Below are positions 27,200-35,606 of a stretch of DNA of 64,000 nt, piece after piece. The notes under the pieces were generated by a model. The model was given only the letters and a program-made list of their open reading frames with translations, ran no database searches and was not told the origin of the DNA. Numbering within the stretch: the first letter of the stretch is position 1; the number at the start of each line of letters is the position of its first letter. Source of the DNA: Pseudomonas sp. DNDY-54 (lineage in GTDB: Bacteria > Pseudomonadota > Gammaproteobacteria > Pseudomonadales > Pseudomonadaceae); contig NZ_CP082271.1 in NCBI RefSeq assembly GCF_019880365.1, positions 744,001-808,000 on the forward strand, given 5' to 3'. The translations under genes and the position numbers were made by a program.

Positions 27200-27649
27200 T
27201 CAATAACTCTTGTAGGGCAGGAACTTGCCAGACAGGACAACGTTGACGCGATCGCCCTTGGGATCTGGCTGGCGCTCAATGCCCATGGAAAAGTCGATGG
27301 CACTCATGATGCCGTCACCGAACTCCTCGTGGATCAGCTCCTTGATGGTAGTCCCGTAGACATTGACCAACTCATACCACCGGTAAATCAGTGGATCGCT
27401 GGGCACGGACGTAGCGAGTGAACCTTTATAGGGCACGATCTGCAACCAAGCGATGGCCTCGTCCGACAGCTCAAACAGCGTGCCGAGGGTTTCTGCCTGG
27501 GCTTTGTCGAACGCCATCTGGCCGAGGCAGCCGGCGGTAGTCCATTCCTTCGACATGCCGATGGATTCGGCCACCTGGCGCCATTTCAGGCCTTTGCGCA
27601 CCTTGGTGGATATGATCATCTGGGTCACTTGGCTGCGGCAGGAAATCAT
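27200..27649 (-). CDS. cynS: Cyanate hydratase (cyanase)
   Basis: Cyanase breaks down cyanate with bicarbonate to ammonia and CO2. The 149-residue protein shows the catalytic triad with family spacing: Arg90 and Glu93 in YRWYELVNVYGTTIKEL and Ser116 in GIMSAIDF, corresponding to Arg96, Glu99 and Ser122 of the E. coli enzyme. The N-terminal helical domain contains KVRKGLKWRQVAESIG. The ATG at 27649 has GAGAGGAA upstream; 35 further in-frame codons are open but not part of the family. No cynT carbonic anhydrase, cynX or cynR lies beside it, so it stands as a solo gene. Confidence 0.94.
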   Translation of the reverse strand: MISCRSQVTQMIISTKVRKGLKWRQVAESIGMSKEWTTAGCLGQMAFDKAQAETLGTLFELSDEAIAWLQIVPYKGSLATSVPSDPLIYRWYELVNVYGTTIKELIHEEFGDGIMSAIDFSMGIERQPDPKGDRVNVVLSGKFLPYKSY

Positions 27650-27808
27650 CGTGGTTCCTCTCGACATCGGCTGGGCCAGCCGCAGGCTGCGGCCGGATAC
27701 CGATGTGAATGCAGAGGGTGTGCCAGGTGCTGGCTGAGCGTGGTCACCAAGCAAAAGCGTGTCAGGGGTTCGGCCGGCCTGGTTCGACGCGTGACCTCAA
27801 TCCCATAC

Positions 27809-28570
27809 TCAGTCGTACTCCGACGCCTCATGCTCGCCAAGCAGGCGGCGCTGCCTCGGCGTGGCGGCGGCTATCACCGCGGGATTGAAGCGCCACTGCA
27901 GGTAGGGTGAGAACTTCTGCGCCACCATGCGCCGACCATAGTGCACCTGCAGCAGGTAGCGGCTGCGGTCCGCTGTGCGGTTGCGACTGCCCGCGTGCCA
28001 GAGATCGCTGCGAAACATCAGCACATCACCGGCTTCACAGAGGATCGGTTCGGCCTCGCGCCCCTGCCAGCGGGTTTCGCCGGCTCGCGGCTTGCGCCCG
28101 GCCCGGTGGCTGCCGGGTATCACCCGCGTGGGGCACAGGTCCGCATCGATCCGGTCAAGGTAGATGTGCGCGGTACAGACCTGCATCGGCAGTTCGAAAC
28201 CCGGCTCGGCCAGCCAGCGTTCCGGTAATTCCATGGCCAGGTAATCGGCATGCAGGTCACCGCCGACGAAGCCGGGATGACTGCGCCAGGCGGTCTGCCC
28301 AATCACATGGCAATCGCCACCGAGGCAGGCTTCGGCCAGCTCAATGACGCCCGGCAGGTCGAGATACGGCAGCCAGAACGGATCGCGATTGAACACACAC
28401 TTGTAGTGGTCGTCGACCAAGCCTTGGTAATCCCAATGAATGGGCTGCAGGCGGTCAATCGCTGCACGAACGGCGTCGATCTGTTGCGATTGCACTACCT
28501 TCGGCAAGAGAACGAAGCCCTGCTCATGCATGGCGCGCCGTTGATCAGTAGCGTTGCGGTTTAGAGGCAT
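27809..28570 (-). CDS. Phytanoyl-CoA dioxygenase (PhyH) family protein
   Basis: A 253-residue member of the PhyH family of Fe(II)/2-oxoglutarate dioxygenases. The iron triad is His108 and Asp110 in LHADYLAM plus His192 in LWHAGSRN; Arg204 in TADRSRYLL would bind 2-oxoglutarate. The sequence VIPGSHRAGRKP is typical. The ATG at 28570 (MPLNRNATDQRRAMHEQGFVLL) fits the family start; the longer open frame to 28864 adds about 98 low-complexity residues and is rejected. The substrate is not inferable. In other bacteria PhyH enzymes act on ectoine, halogenated natural products or methylphosphonate-related compounds; no such pathway lies beside it. Confidence 0.88.
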   Translation of the reverse strand: MPLNRNATDQRRAMHEQGFVLLPKVVQSQQIDAVRAAIDRLQPIHWDYQGLVDDHYKCVFNRDPFWLPYLDLPGVIELAEACLGGDCHVIGQTAWRSHPGFVGGDLHADYLAMELPERWLAEPGFELPMQVCTAHIYLDRIDADLCPTRVIPGSHRAGRKPRAGETRWQGREAEPILCEAGDVLMFRSDLWHAGSRNRTADRSRYLLQVHYGRRMVAQKFSPYLQWRFNPAVIAAATPRQRRLLGEHEASEYD

Positions 28571-28642
28571 GGTGTCAGGTGCAGTGAGGTTCTGAGCTTC
28601 GACAGTTTGCTGAAAGCTTGGGTCCGTATGCTGCGGCCCGCT

Positions 28643-28753
28643 TGCGACGATCTGTCGTCGCAGCAGGCTCACGGCCACAAGCGGCGAGCCCGTTTCACCT
28701 TCCTTCTTTGCAGAACCTGGCGCGCCGTCACAAGCGGCGTTAGCCGGTTCTGC
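28643..28753. other. Spacer with two inverted repeats
   Basis: The 303-base gap 28571-28873 has no gene. It holds a perfect stem TGCGACGA/TCGTCGCA (28643-28662, four-base loop). A longer interrupted stem runs from 28710 to 28753, with outer arms GCAGAACC/GGTTCTGC and inner arms GGC/GCC and GCCG/CGGC. The purpose is unknown; there is no T-run after either. Confidence 0.5.
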
Positions 28754-28873
28754 GTTCCACCGTCGAGCGCCGTTTACATCGAGAAACCGCTCTGCCTTGG
28801 GTATCGACGCCATATGAGCGAGAATCGCCGGCGATTTTCCGCGCTGCGAGGCGCTTGATACCACGAGGTCTGG

Positions 28874-29404
28874 ATGACAACCGCACGTTTCACCCCGCTA
28901 CAGATTGCATTTCACTGGCTCAGCGCCCTGTTGGTGCTGACGATCGTTACGTTGCCATATGGGGCCGAGCTCTTCGCGCCATTGCTTGGCGGCAAAGGTG
29001 GCGTGTTCACACTGCACAAGTCGCTGGGTGTTTTGGTGCTGGCGCTCACCTTGTTGCGCCTGTGTTATCGGGGGCGAAAGGTTTCGCCGCCAATAGCTGC
29101 TCATCAGCAGTCTCGTTCGCAGCAGCTCGCTGCGACGGCCGGGCATGGTCTGCTCTATTTAATGTTGTTGATGATGCCCATCTCCGGGCTGCTGTTCGGC
29201 AGCAAGCCGATCAATCTGTTCTGGCTCGTGGAGATCGGGCCGCTGCCGTTCTCCTCCAACGTGCGTGGTGTGGCGAAGGACGTTCATATGGTTGGCCAGT
29301 ACGTGCTGTTCGCGCTGGTACTGGGCCATGCAGCCGCCGCGCTCTGGCACCACTACGTGCGTCGCGACGGCGTGCTCAAGGGCATGCTGCCGTTGGTGCG
29401 TTGA
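28874..29404 (+). CDS. Cytochrome b561
   Basis: A 176-residue membrane di-heme cytochrome of the bacterial b561 (CybB/YodB) family. Four hydrophobic segments are seen. Histidines suited to heme ligation are His14 in QIAFHWLSAL, one in FTLHKSLGV, one in GHGLLYLMLL, and those in VHMVGQYVLF and LGHAAAALWHH. Such proteins pass electrons between the quinol pool and periplasmic partners such as superoxide. The ATG is at 28874. The gene converges with sbcC, and a GAGCGGCC/GGCCGCTC inverted repeat spans the junction. Confidence 0.92.
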   Translation: MTTARFTPLQIAFHWLSALLVLTIVTLPYGAELFAPLLGGKGGVFTLHKSLGVLVLALTLLRLCYRGRKVSPPIAAHQQSRSQQLAATAGHGLLYLMLLMMPISGLLFGSKPINLFWLVEIGPLPFSSNVRGVAKDVHMVGQYVLFALVLGHAAAALWHHYVRRDGVLKGMLPLVR

Positions 29405-29435
29405 GCTCCCACGTCACGCCCTTAAATTGTCGTTG

Positions 29436-29464
29436 GAGCGGCCTGCGGACGAAGCGGGCCGCTC
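29436..29464. terminator. Possible bidirectional terminator stem between cytochrome b561 and sbcC
   Basis: The arms GAGCGGCC (29436-29443) and GGCCGCTC (29457-29464) are separated by 13 bases, and the right arm overlaps the sbcC stop codon. There is no T-run, so only the position between convergent genes supports a terminator role. Confidence 0.4.
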
Positions 29465-32400
29465 AACCGCCTCCGCTTGTGATTCTCAACACACTCTGAC
29501 CGTTGCCCTGCCGTTGCACCTGGATCTGCACCGGGATGCGCTCGTGCATTTCCGCCACGTGTGAAATCACCGCGACCTTGCGGCCCTGGGCCTGGAGCGA
29601 ATCCAGCGCGTCCATGGCGATCTGCAGGGATTCCGGATCGAGGCTGCCAAAGCCTTCATCAATGAACAGCGACTCGATCTTCAGCTTGCTCGACGCCATC
29701 GAGGCCAGCCCCAGTGCCAGCGCGAGCGAGACGAGAAAGGTCTCGCCCCCCGACAGCGAATGCACCGAGCGCAGCTCGTCGCCCATCTCCGTATCCATCA
29801 CCAACAGCCCCAGCGGGCTGCCGCCGCGCTTGAGCCGATAACGCCGGGCCAGCTGGCGCAGTTGCACGTTGGCGTGCTGCACCAATAGGTCGAGGTTGTA
29901 GGCCTGGGCGATCTTGCGGAAGGCACCGCCGTCACTTGAGCCGATGAGCGCGGCAATGCGGCCCCAGCGCTGGCTTTCCGCAGTGGCGTCGGCGATCTGC
30001 GTGAGCAAAGCCTGGCTTTGATTACGGCGCCTGTCGTCGTCGAGCAGCGCCGCGCGGGTTTCGGCGCTGCGCTGCTCGGCTGCGTTGCAGCTGATTTCCT
30101 GTTCCGCGTACTGGCGCTTCAGCGTTTCGCCATCCGGCGCGTCGGGCTGCCCGGCCTGATGCGCGGCCAGCCGTTGCGTGCAGCCGTCTAGCCGTTCACG
30201 GCTACGGGCGAGCAGTTCGGTGTTGGCACGCAGGCGTTCGCGGGCTTCGGTGAGCAAGGCGTCGTCCAGTTGCAGCAACTGCGTCAGGGTCGCATCGTCC
30301 AGATCGGGGTGCGCGGAACGCCAGGCGGCAAGTTCTTCGCCAAGGGACTTGCGTTCGGCCAAGAGCTCGTCGCGGCGCCCGACGCAGTTCTGCTGCTCGC
30401 TGGCAAGCCGGGCGAGCTCGACGCGCGCTTCGTTGAGTTGCCGATCGATATCAGCTTGTTGCTTGCGAGCGGTCTGGATGGCGTTCTCCAGTTGCAGCTG
30501 CCAGGCCGCAGCGCTGGCTTGCTCACCCAGGCTTTCACGCAGGCTTTGGCGGCAGGCCAGTTCGCGGGCTTCGAGCTCGGCGAGGCGGGCGGCGCACGCC
30601 TTGTGCTGGTCGAGCCGATGCTGTTGCTGCAGCTGCTCACGTTCCAGTGCGCTCTGGCGCTGTTGCTGCTCCTCCGCGACCGCTGTTTGTTGGTCGATCT
30701 TCTGGCGCCGGGCCTCGACCTGGCTATCGAGCTGCATAAAGGTTTCGGCTGGCGCCTCGCGCCAGCGTGTGAGCAGGGCGGCGGGCAGCAGACTGCCGAA
30801 CTCGGCCAGCTCTTCGTTCAGTCGTTCGTCATCGCGGGCAATGGCGTCGCGCTGGCCAGTGAGGGCCTGGCTCGCCTGAACGCAGGCGTCGCGTGCACTT
30901 TGCCAAGCGTGCTGCAGGGTTTCGCTACGCTGCTGCAACGCCAGCAGTTCGCGCTGGCGGGCGTTGGCCGTGGTGATGTCGGTTTGGAGCGTGGCGAGTT
31001 TCGTGTCCAGCCAGGAGTGGCGCTCTGTTTCCGGCTCGTTCAGCAGCTCGGCATAGAGGGGCAGGGCGGTTAGTTGCGGCTCCAGCTTCGCCAGCTCATC
31101 GGCGATTTCCGCGTGTCGCTGCGCGTTCTGTTTGATGCCCGTGGTCAGCGCGATGTGCTGGTCGCGGAGCGTCTGGAGTTTTTCGTCGTGGCGCTTGAGT
31201 TGCAGCTGGGCCTGCTCGGCTTCGCGCTCGTCGCCCTGGTCGAGGGCGGCGAGCAGCGCCTTGCCGTTATGCCAGGGATGCTCGAGGCTGCCGCAGACGC
31301 TGCAAGGCTCGCCGGGGGCAAGCGCCGCGCGCAATGCCTCGACATTGGCACTGCGGGCCAGACGCTGGCGATCCAGCAGGGCTTGCACCACCTTGAGCGC
31401 CTTTTCCGCGTCGTCCCGCTCGCTGCGAGCGAGTTTGCCGGCTTGGGTCAGCGCGTTGAGTTCCTGCTGCTGGCGGTTCTGCTCGTGGCGTAACGTCTGT
31501 TGCTGATCTGTTAGCTGCTGATGGCGGGACCAGATCCTGAGTAGGGTTTCTCCTTCGCGCTGGGCGTTGCGCCAGGCGTCGAGCTGCGTGTTGAGCTGCG
31601 CGAGCTGCTCGGCCAGGCCCGTTGCGCCGCCAATCCCAGTTTGCAGTTCGTCGAGCGCCTGGCGTGCCTGCGCCTGTGCAGCCTCGGCGGCCTTGGCCGC
31701 GGTTTCCAGGGCGGGGAGTTCCTGACGGCCCTGTTGCAGGCGCGCCTCGATTTGCACGGCCTGCTGCAGGCGCGGCCGGTAGCCATTCCAGGCGGCGCAC
31801 AATGGCTGCAATTCGGTGCTGCGGGCAAGCCCTTCGGTCAGCGCTGCCAGTTGGGTGGCGGCCTGTTCTTGTTGCTGTCGCAGTCGAGCGAGGGTCTGTT
31901 CGCCGGCTTTGCTCGCGGCTTCGGCGTGTTCGGTTTGCTGGCGCGCGTCACTCAGGTCATTGCCCAGGTGGCTCAAGCGTTCCTCTTCGCGGCGCGCCTG
32001 CGCCAGTCGGGGTTCGGCAGCCTTGACTGCCTGTTCGGCGGTTTTCAACGCCTCGGTCGAGGTCTTGCAGAGCTGCTCCAGCTCGTCGAGCCGCTGCTGC
32101 ACCGCGCTGTGCTCGCGGGCGTGTCGAGCCAGGTTTTCCTCGACCTTCGCCAGCAGCGGCGCCAGTTCTAGTTCGCGGAGGAAGCGATGCCGCTGCGGTG
32201 CCAAGAGTTCGAACAGCCCGAGGATGCGGCGGGCGTCGGCCAGTTTCTGCTGTTCGGTCTCGGCATCGCTCAGCTGCTGTCTGGCATTGTCGCGTTCGCT
32301 TTGTAAGCGGGCCAGGTCCTGCAGCCACTGGCTTTGCTGTTTCAGGATATCGAGTCGCTGCTGCAGCGCCTTGAGTTCGGCCAGCTGCGTTTGGTGTTGG

Positions 32401-33116
32401 GCTTCCAGCGCCTGGCGCCCTTCCGGCTCCAGCGGCTGCACGCCTCCGGCTTGCTGTTGCAGGGCGGCGAGGGTCTCGCGGGCACGCTTGGCAGCCTCGA
32501 AGGCGGCCTGGCCGAGCCGGCTGTAGAGGCCGGTGTCGGTGAGCTTTTCCAGCAGGGTACCGCGGTCATTGTCGTCGGCCTTGAGAAACGCGGAAAACTC
32601 GCTTTGCGCCAGCAGCACGGCGCGGGTGAATTGCGGCAGGGTCAAGCCGAGCTTGGCTTCGAGCAGCTCCTTGAACTCGCGCTTCTTGCCGCTGGCGAGC
32701 AGCTGGCCGTTGTCCAGATCCTGAAGGCTTTGGCTGCTTGCCTGCAGGCGCCCATCGATCTTCTCGCGGGCGCGCTTGACCTCCCAGCGGGCGCGGTAGC
32801 GGTGGCTGTCGACGCCGACGAAATCCACTTCGGCATAGCCGCTGGCGCAGCCGCGGCGCAGCAGGTTGCGTTCGTCACCGCTGCCGATCTCGTCGCTACC
32901 GTCGGGCACTTTGCTCAGCAGCGAGGCGCCATCGAGCCGTGGCGTGCTGCCGAACAAGGCCAGACACAGGGCGTCGAGAATGGTGCTTTTGCCGGCACCG
33001 GTTGGCCCGGTGATGGCGAACAAGCCCGCGCTGGCCAGCGGCTCGGCGGTGAAATCGATGACCTGCTCGCCGGCCAGCGAGGCGAGGTTCTTCAGGCGGA
33101 TGGCGAGGATCTTCAT
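29463..33116 (-). CDS. sbcC: Exonuclease subunit SbcC (Rad50-like)
   Basis: SbcC is the ATPase subunit of the SbcCD nuclease, which cuts DNA hairpins and protein-blocked ends. The 1217-residue protein has the Rad50 layout: Walker A GPTGAGKST near residue 35, a long coiled coil rich in Gln, Glu, Ala and Leu, and a zinc hook CSVC at Cys605 and Cys608. A second coiled coil follows, then the C-terminal signature SLSGGETFLVSLALALGLAS and Walker B SLFIDEGFGSLDPES. Its start overlaps the sbcD stop as ATGA, so the two are translated together. The long antisense open frames across this gene are codon-bias shadows. Confidence 0.97.
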   Translation of the reverse strand: MKILAIRLKNLASLAGEQVIDFTAEPLASAGLFAITGPTGAGKSTILDALCLALFGSTPRLDGASLLSKVPDGSDEIGSGDERNLLRRGCASGYAEVDFVGVDSHRYRARWEVKRAREKIDGRLQASSQSLQDLDNGQLLASGKKREFKELLEAKLGLTLPQFTRAVLLAQSEFSAFLKADDNDRGTLLEKLTDTGLYSRLGQAAFEAAKRARETLAALQQQAGGVQPLEPEGRQALEAQHQTQLAELKALQQRLDILKQQSQWLQDLARLQSERDNARQQLSDAETEQQKLADARRILGLFELLAPQRHRFLRELELAPLLAKVEENLARHAREHSAVQQRLDELEQLCKTSTEALKTAEQAVKAAEPRLAQARREEERLSHLGNDLSDARQQTEHAEAASKAGEQTLARLRQQQEQAATQLAALTEGLARSTELQPLCAAWNGYRPRLQQAVQIEARLQQGRQELPALETAAKAAEAAQAQARQALDELQTGIGGATGLAEQLAQLNTQLDAWRNAQREGETLLRIWSRHQQLTDQQQTLRHEQNRQQQELNALTQAGKLARSERDDAEKALKVVQALLDRQRLARSANVEALRAALAPGEPCSVCGSLEHPWHNGKALLAALDQGDEREAEQAQLQLKRHDEKLQTLRDQHIALTTGIKQNAQRHAEIADELAKLEPQLTALPLYAELLNEPETERHSWLDTKLATLQTDITTANARQRELLALQQRSETLQHAWQSARDACVQASQALTGQRDAIARDDERLNEELAEFGSLLPAALLTRWREAPAETFMQLDSQVEARRQKIDQQTAVAEEQQQRQSALEREQLQQQHRLDQHKACAARLAELEARELACRQSLRESLGEQASAAAWQLQLENAIQTARKQQADIDRQLNEARVELARLASEQQNCVGRRDELLAERKSLGEELAAWRSAHPDLDDATLTQLLQLDDALLTEARERLRANTELLARSRERLDGCTQRLAAHQAGQPDAPDGETLKRQYAEQEISCNAAEQRSAETRAALLDDDRRRNQSQALLTQIADATAESQRWGRIAALIGSSDGGAFRKIAQAYNLDLLVQHANVQLRQLARRYRLKRGGSPLGLLVMDTEMGDELRSVHSLSGGETFLVSLALALGLASMASSKLKIESLFIDEGFGSLDPESLQIAMDALDSLQAQGRKVAVISHVAEMHERIPVQIQVQRQGNGQSVLRITSGGG

Positions 33117-34348
33117 CGGGCGTCTCCTTCACCGGCGAATTCGACGCCTTGCAGCAGGCTGGCGAAATCGTCCAGTGCCTGGTCATCCGGTGGATTGCCG
33201 AACTGGGTTTCCCATGCGCGGGCGAAGAGTTCCTGCGGGGTGATCTGGTCAAGGCCAAGCAGCACTTCGGATTCGGCCTCGCCCCGCACGCCACGGTATT
33301 CGCTGGCGATTCGCACCAGGCGGCAGGCCTTGCCTGTGATCGCCGTTTCGATGCGCTGGCGCAGGTCGGGCATGGGCTCATCGAGCTGCACGCGCACTTC
33401 CAGCCAGGGTAGGTTCTCGGCGAACAGGCCGACCGGGGGAAGCGCTTCGAGCTGGCTGATGACCTCGGCCAGCGGCGCGCGGCCGATGCGGATCATCTCC
33501 ACTGCGCGGGGTACGGGCAGAGTCTCGATAGTGTCCAGCCTGTCGCCGTCGAAGCTGACCAGCAGGAGCTGGTGCGGGTAATTGATCTCGCCAAACGACA
33601 GCGGCAAAGGCGAGCCGCTGTAGCGGATGCGCTCCTGTCCTGCGACCTTCTGCGGCTTGTGCAGATGGCCGAGCGCGACGTAGGCGATGGGCTCGGGAAA
33701 CAGGCTGGCCGGCAACGCCTCGGCATTGCCGATGACGATGTTGCGCTCCGAGTCCTCTGATACTGCGCCACCGGCCATGTGTGCGTGGCTCATGGCGATC
33801 AGTGCCTGGCCGGGCTGGCGCTGCGCTTCGGCGGCGGCGATCAGGTGCTGGTGCACGTGGTGGATGCCGAGCATGTAGTCATCTCCCGCTTCGCCGCCGG
33901 TGACTTCGGCCGGGCGCAGGAAAGGCAGGGCGAGACACCATCCGGCCACCTGACCCTTCGCGTTGTGCAGCGGCACCAGCAGACGGTTGTGGTCGAGCTG
34001 GTTCTCGGCGATCCAGCTGATGCGGCCGATCGCGTGGGCATTGAGGCGCCTCATCAACGGCCCGGGCAGCTCGATGCGCCCGCCGGAATCGTGGTTGCCG
34101 GCGATCATCACGATATCTAGCTGCGGCTGCTGTTCGTGGGCGCGGACGATGAAGTCGTAGAGGCGTTCTTGAGCTTTTAGTGGCGGGTTGACGGTGTCGA
34201 AAATGTCGCCGGCGATCAGCAGGGCGTCCGGCTGGTGGACGGTTAGCTGGTCGAGTAGCCAGGCGAGGAATTGCGCATGTTCGTAGTCGCGGTCCTGGCC
34301 GTGCAGGGTCTGGCCGAGGTGCCAGTCGGAGGTGTGGATCAGGCGCAT
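33113..34348 (-). CDS. sbcD: Exonuclease subunit SbcD (Mre11-like)
   Basis: SbcD is the manganese-dependent nuclease partner of SbcC. The 411-residue protein shows all calcineurin-type phosphodiesterase motifs in order: HTSDWHLGQTLHG at the N-terminus, LIAGDIFDTVNPP, IAGNHDSGGRIELPG, MSHAHMAGG and ALGHLHKPQ. The C-terminal region is the SbcD cap and SbcC-binding domain. It heads the sbcD-sbcC pair. Because SbcCD attacks DNA palindromes, its place beside an island of inverted extragenic repeats is notable but may be chance. Confidence 0.97.
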   Translation of the reverse strand: MRLIHTSDWHLGQTLHGQDRDYEHAQFLAWLLDQLTVHQPDALLIAGDIFDTVNPPLKAQERLYDFIVRAHEQQPQLDIVMIAGNHDSGGRIELPGPLMRRLNAHAIGRISWIAENQLDHNRLLVPLHNAKGQVAGWCLALPFLRPAEVTGGEAGDDYMLGIHHVHQHLIAAAEAQRQPGQALIAMSHAHMAGGAVSEDSERNIVIGNAEALPASLFPEPIAYVALGHLHKPQKVAGQERIRYSGSPLPLSFGEINYPHQLLLVSFDGDRLDTIETLPVPRAVEMIRIGRAPLAEVISQLEALPPVGLFAENLPWLEVRVQLDEPMPDLRQRIETAITGKACRLVRIASEYRGVRGEAESEVLLGLDQITPQELFARAWETQFGNPPDDQALDDFASLLQGVEFAGEGDAR

Positions 34349-34479
34349 AAGAGGGGGCTTTTTTCGTTGGAGTCGCAGCGGGGCGCGACTGGATGCGAAC
34401 GTCTGGGCATGGAACTCAGGGTAGGATTATTGGGGCGAGTGGCGCCCCGAGTCATTGCTCGCGAAGCTATTTGGCTTTC

Positions 34480-35400
34480 GCTTCGTTGGGGGCGCCCGAT
34501 TGCCGATGTTGGCTGAGGCATTGGTTTCGCCCTGCTGGGCGACTCACTTTTTCCAGACGCGGAAAAAGTAAGCAAAAACGCTTGCCCCTGCATCCGGCCC
34601 CGGCTGCGCCGGGGTTCCCTCGCTCCAGTGACGTTCCAGGGGCCCGCGGCGACGGGCCATCCATGGCCCAACGCCGCTCTCGCGGCATCCATGCCGCTCA
34701 ACCCCTTCCACGCCACCTGCGCTCGGCCTCCTGAAAGGGGCGATCCGGTGGTATCTGATGGGGCGTGCAACGAAACGGTTGTAAGGGCTATATGTAGGGT
34801 GGGTAACGCGAAGCTTACCCACCGCTTTTGATGGGCAAGGTCCGGTATCAATCGTGGTATCGAGCGCAGTGGAAAATGCTTGGCAGTTTTCCACCCTACG
34901 AAGCTGCTCCGGGGGTCGTCGCGACGGGACATCCATGTCCCATCACTCCTCGCTCGGCATCCATGCCTCGCGTCCCCCTGCGCAGCGCCTACGCTCGGCC
35001 TCCTGAAGGGGGGTTGGGTCCGAGTTGCCTGTAAGTATTTGAATAGCCGAACAAGCCCGCTTTGCTTCTTTCCTGGCGAACGAACCACCAGACGACGCCA
35101 AACGCCCTTTTCAGGAGGCCGAATGGAATCCGCGCGGAGGGACGCGAGCGGCATGGATGCCGCGAGAGGCGTAAAGGGCCAGGGATGGCCCTTGTACGCC
35201 GGCCCCCGGAGTGTGGATGGAATGAGGGGAGTTGAGCGAAGCGAGACCCGGATGCAGGGGCAAGACCTTTTGGTTCCTTTTGGGGCAACTGCCAAAAGGG
35301 ACTCGCCCAGCAGGGCGAAACCAATGCTTCCGCCAACCCGCACAATCGAGCGCCCCCGCGAAACGAAAGCCAGCCAGCCGCCGTGCAAGGCGCAACCTGT
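34480..35400. repeat. Extragenic repeat island: three related modules, one inverted
   Basis: Module 1 (about 34480-34745, plus sense) contains GCATTGGTTTCGCCCTGCTG, CTTGCCCCTGCATCCGG, GCGGCATCCATGCCGCTC and CTCGGCCTCCTGAAAGGGG in that order. Module 3 (about 35098-35390) carries the same blocks in the same order on the minus strand. Module 2 (about 34908-35020) is a shorter direct copy with CTCGGCATCCATGCCTCGCG and CTCGGCCTCCTGAAGGGG. Between modules 1 and 2 lies a GTAGGGTGGG hairpin element (34794-34900). The region 34349-35606 has no credible gene. Long open frames on both strands read through the repeats, lack family features and change with each copy. Confidence 0.82.
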
Positions 35401-35560
35401 AGTCCCGGCCGAGGAGAGCGCGGCGTCGTATGCAAATGCACCCGCCAGTACAGCTTCGCGAGCAAGAACCCGGCGTCCCCCTCCGATCCTACGAAAAGCG
35501 ACGGGCCAGTGCGTTGCCCGGCTTGTAGGCGCTCCGCCCGCCACGGGCCTGGCGGATGAT

Positions 35561-35586
35561 GACGGGCGAATAAATTCGCCCCTACG
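35561..35586. repeat. Short REP-like palindrome
   Basis: GGGCGAATAAATTCGCCC followed by CTACGG is an almost perfect palindrome of the GTAGGGGCGAAT-type sequence that recurs between pseudomonad genes. It sits just 3' of the WYL gene, whose stop is at 35607. Confidence 0.65.
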
Positions 35587-35606
35587 GAGACTACGTGGCG
35601 GCCTCA

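Noticed and set aside
28732..28747. GGCGTTAGCC resembling the R' end of an integron attC site
   Set aside because: No matching RYYYAAC end at the right distance, no cassette and no integrase. The surrounding stem has GCAGAACC/GGTTCTGC outermost, not the attC boxes.
28571..28864. N-terminal extension of the PhyH protein
   Set aside because: The extra 98 residues are low-complexity and cross both hairpins of the spacer; the family starts at the ATG at 28570.
30178..32526. Long plus-strand open frames opposite sbcC
   Set aside because: Serine-, arginine- and glutamine-rich products are the antisense reading of the GC-rich coiled-coil codons.
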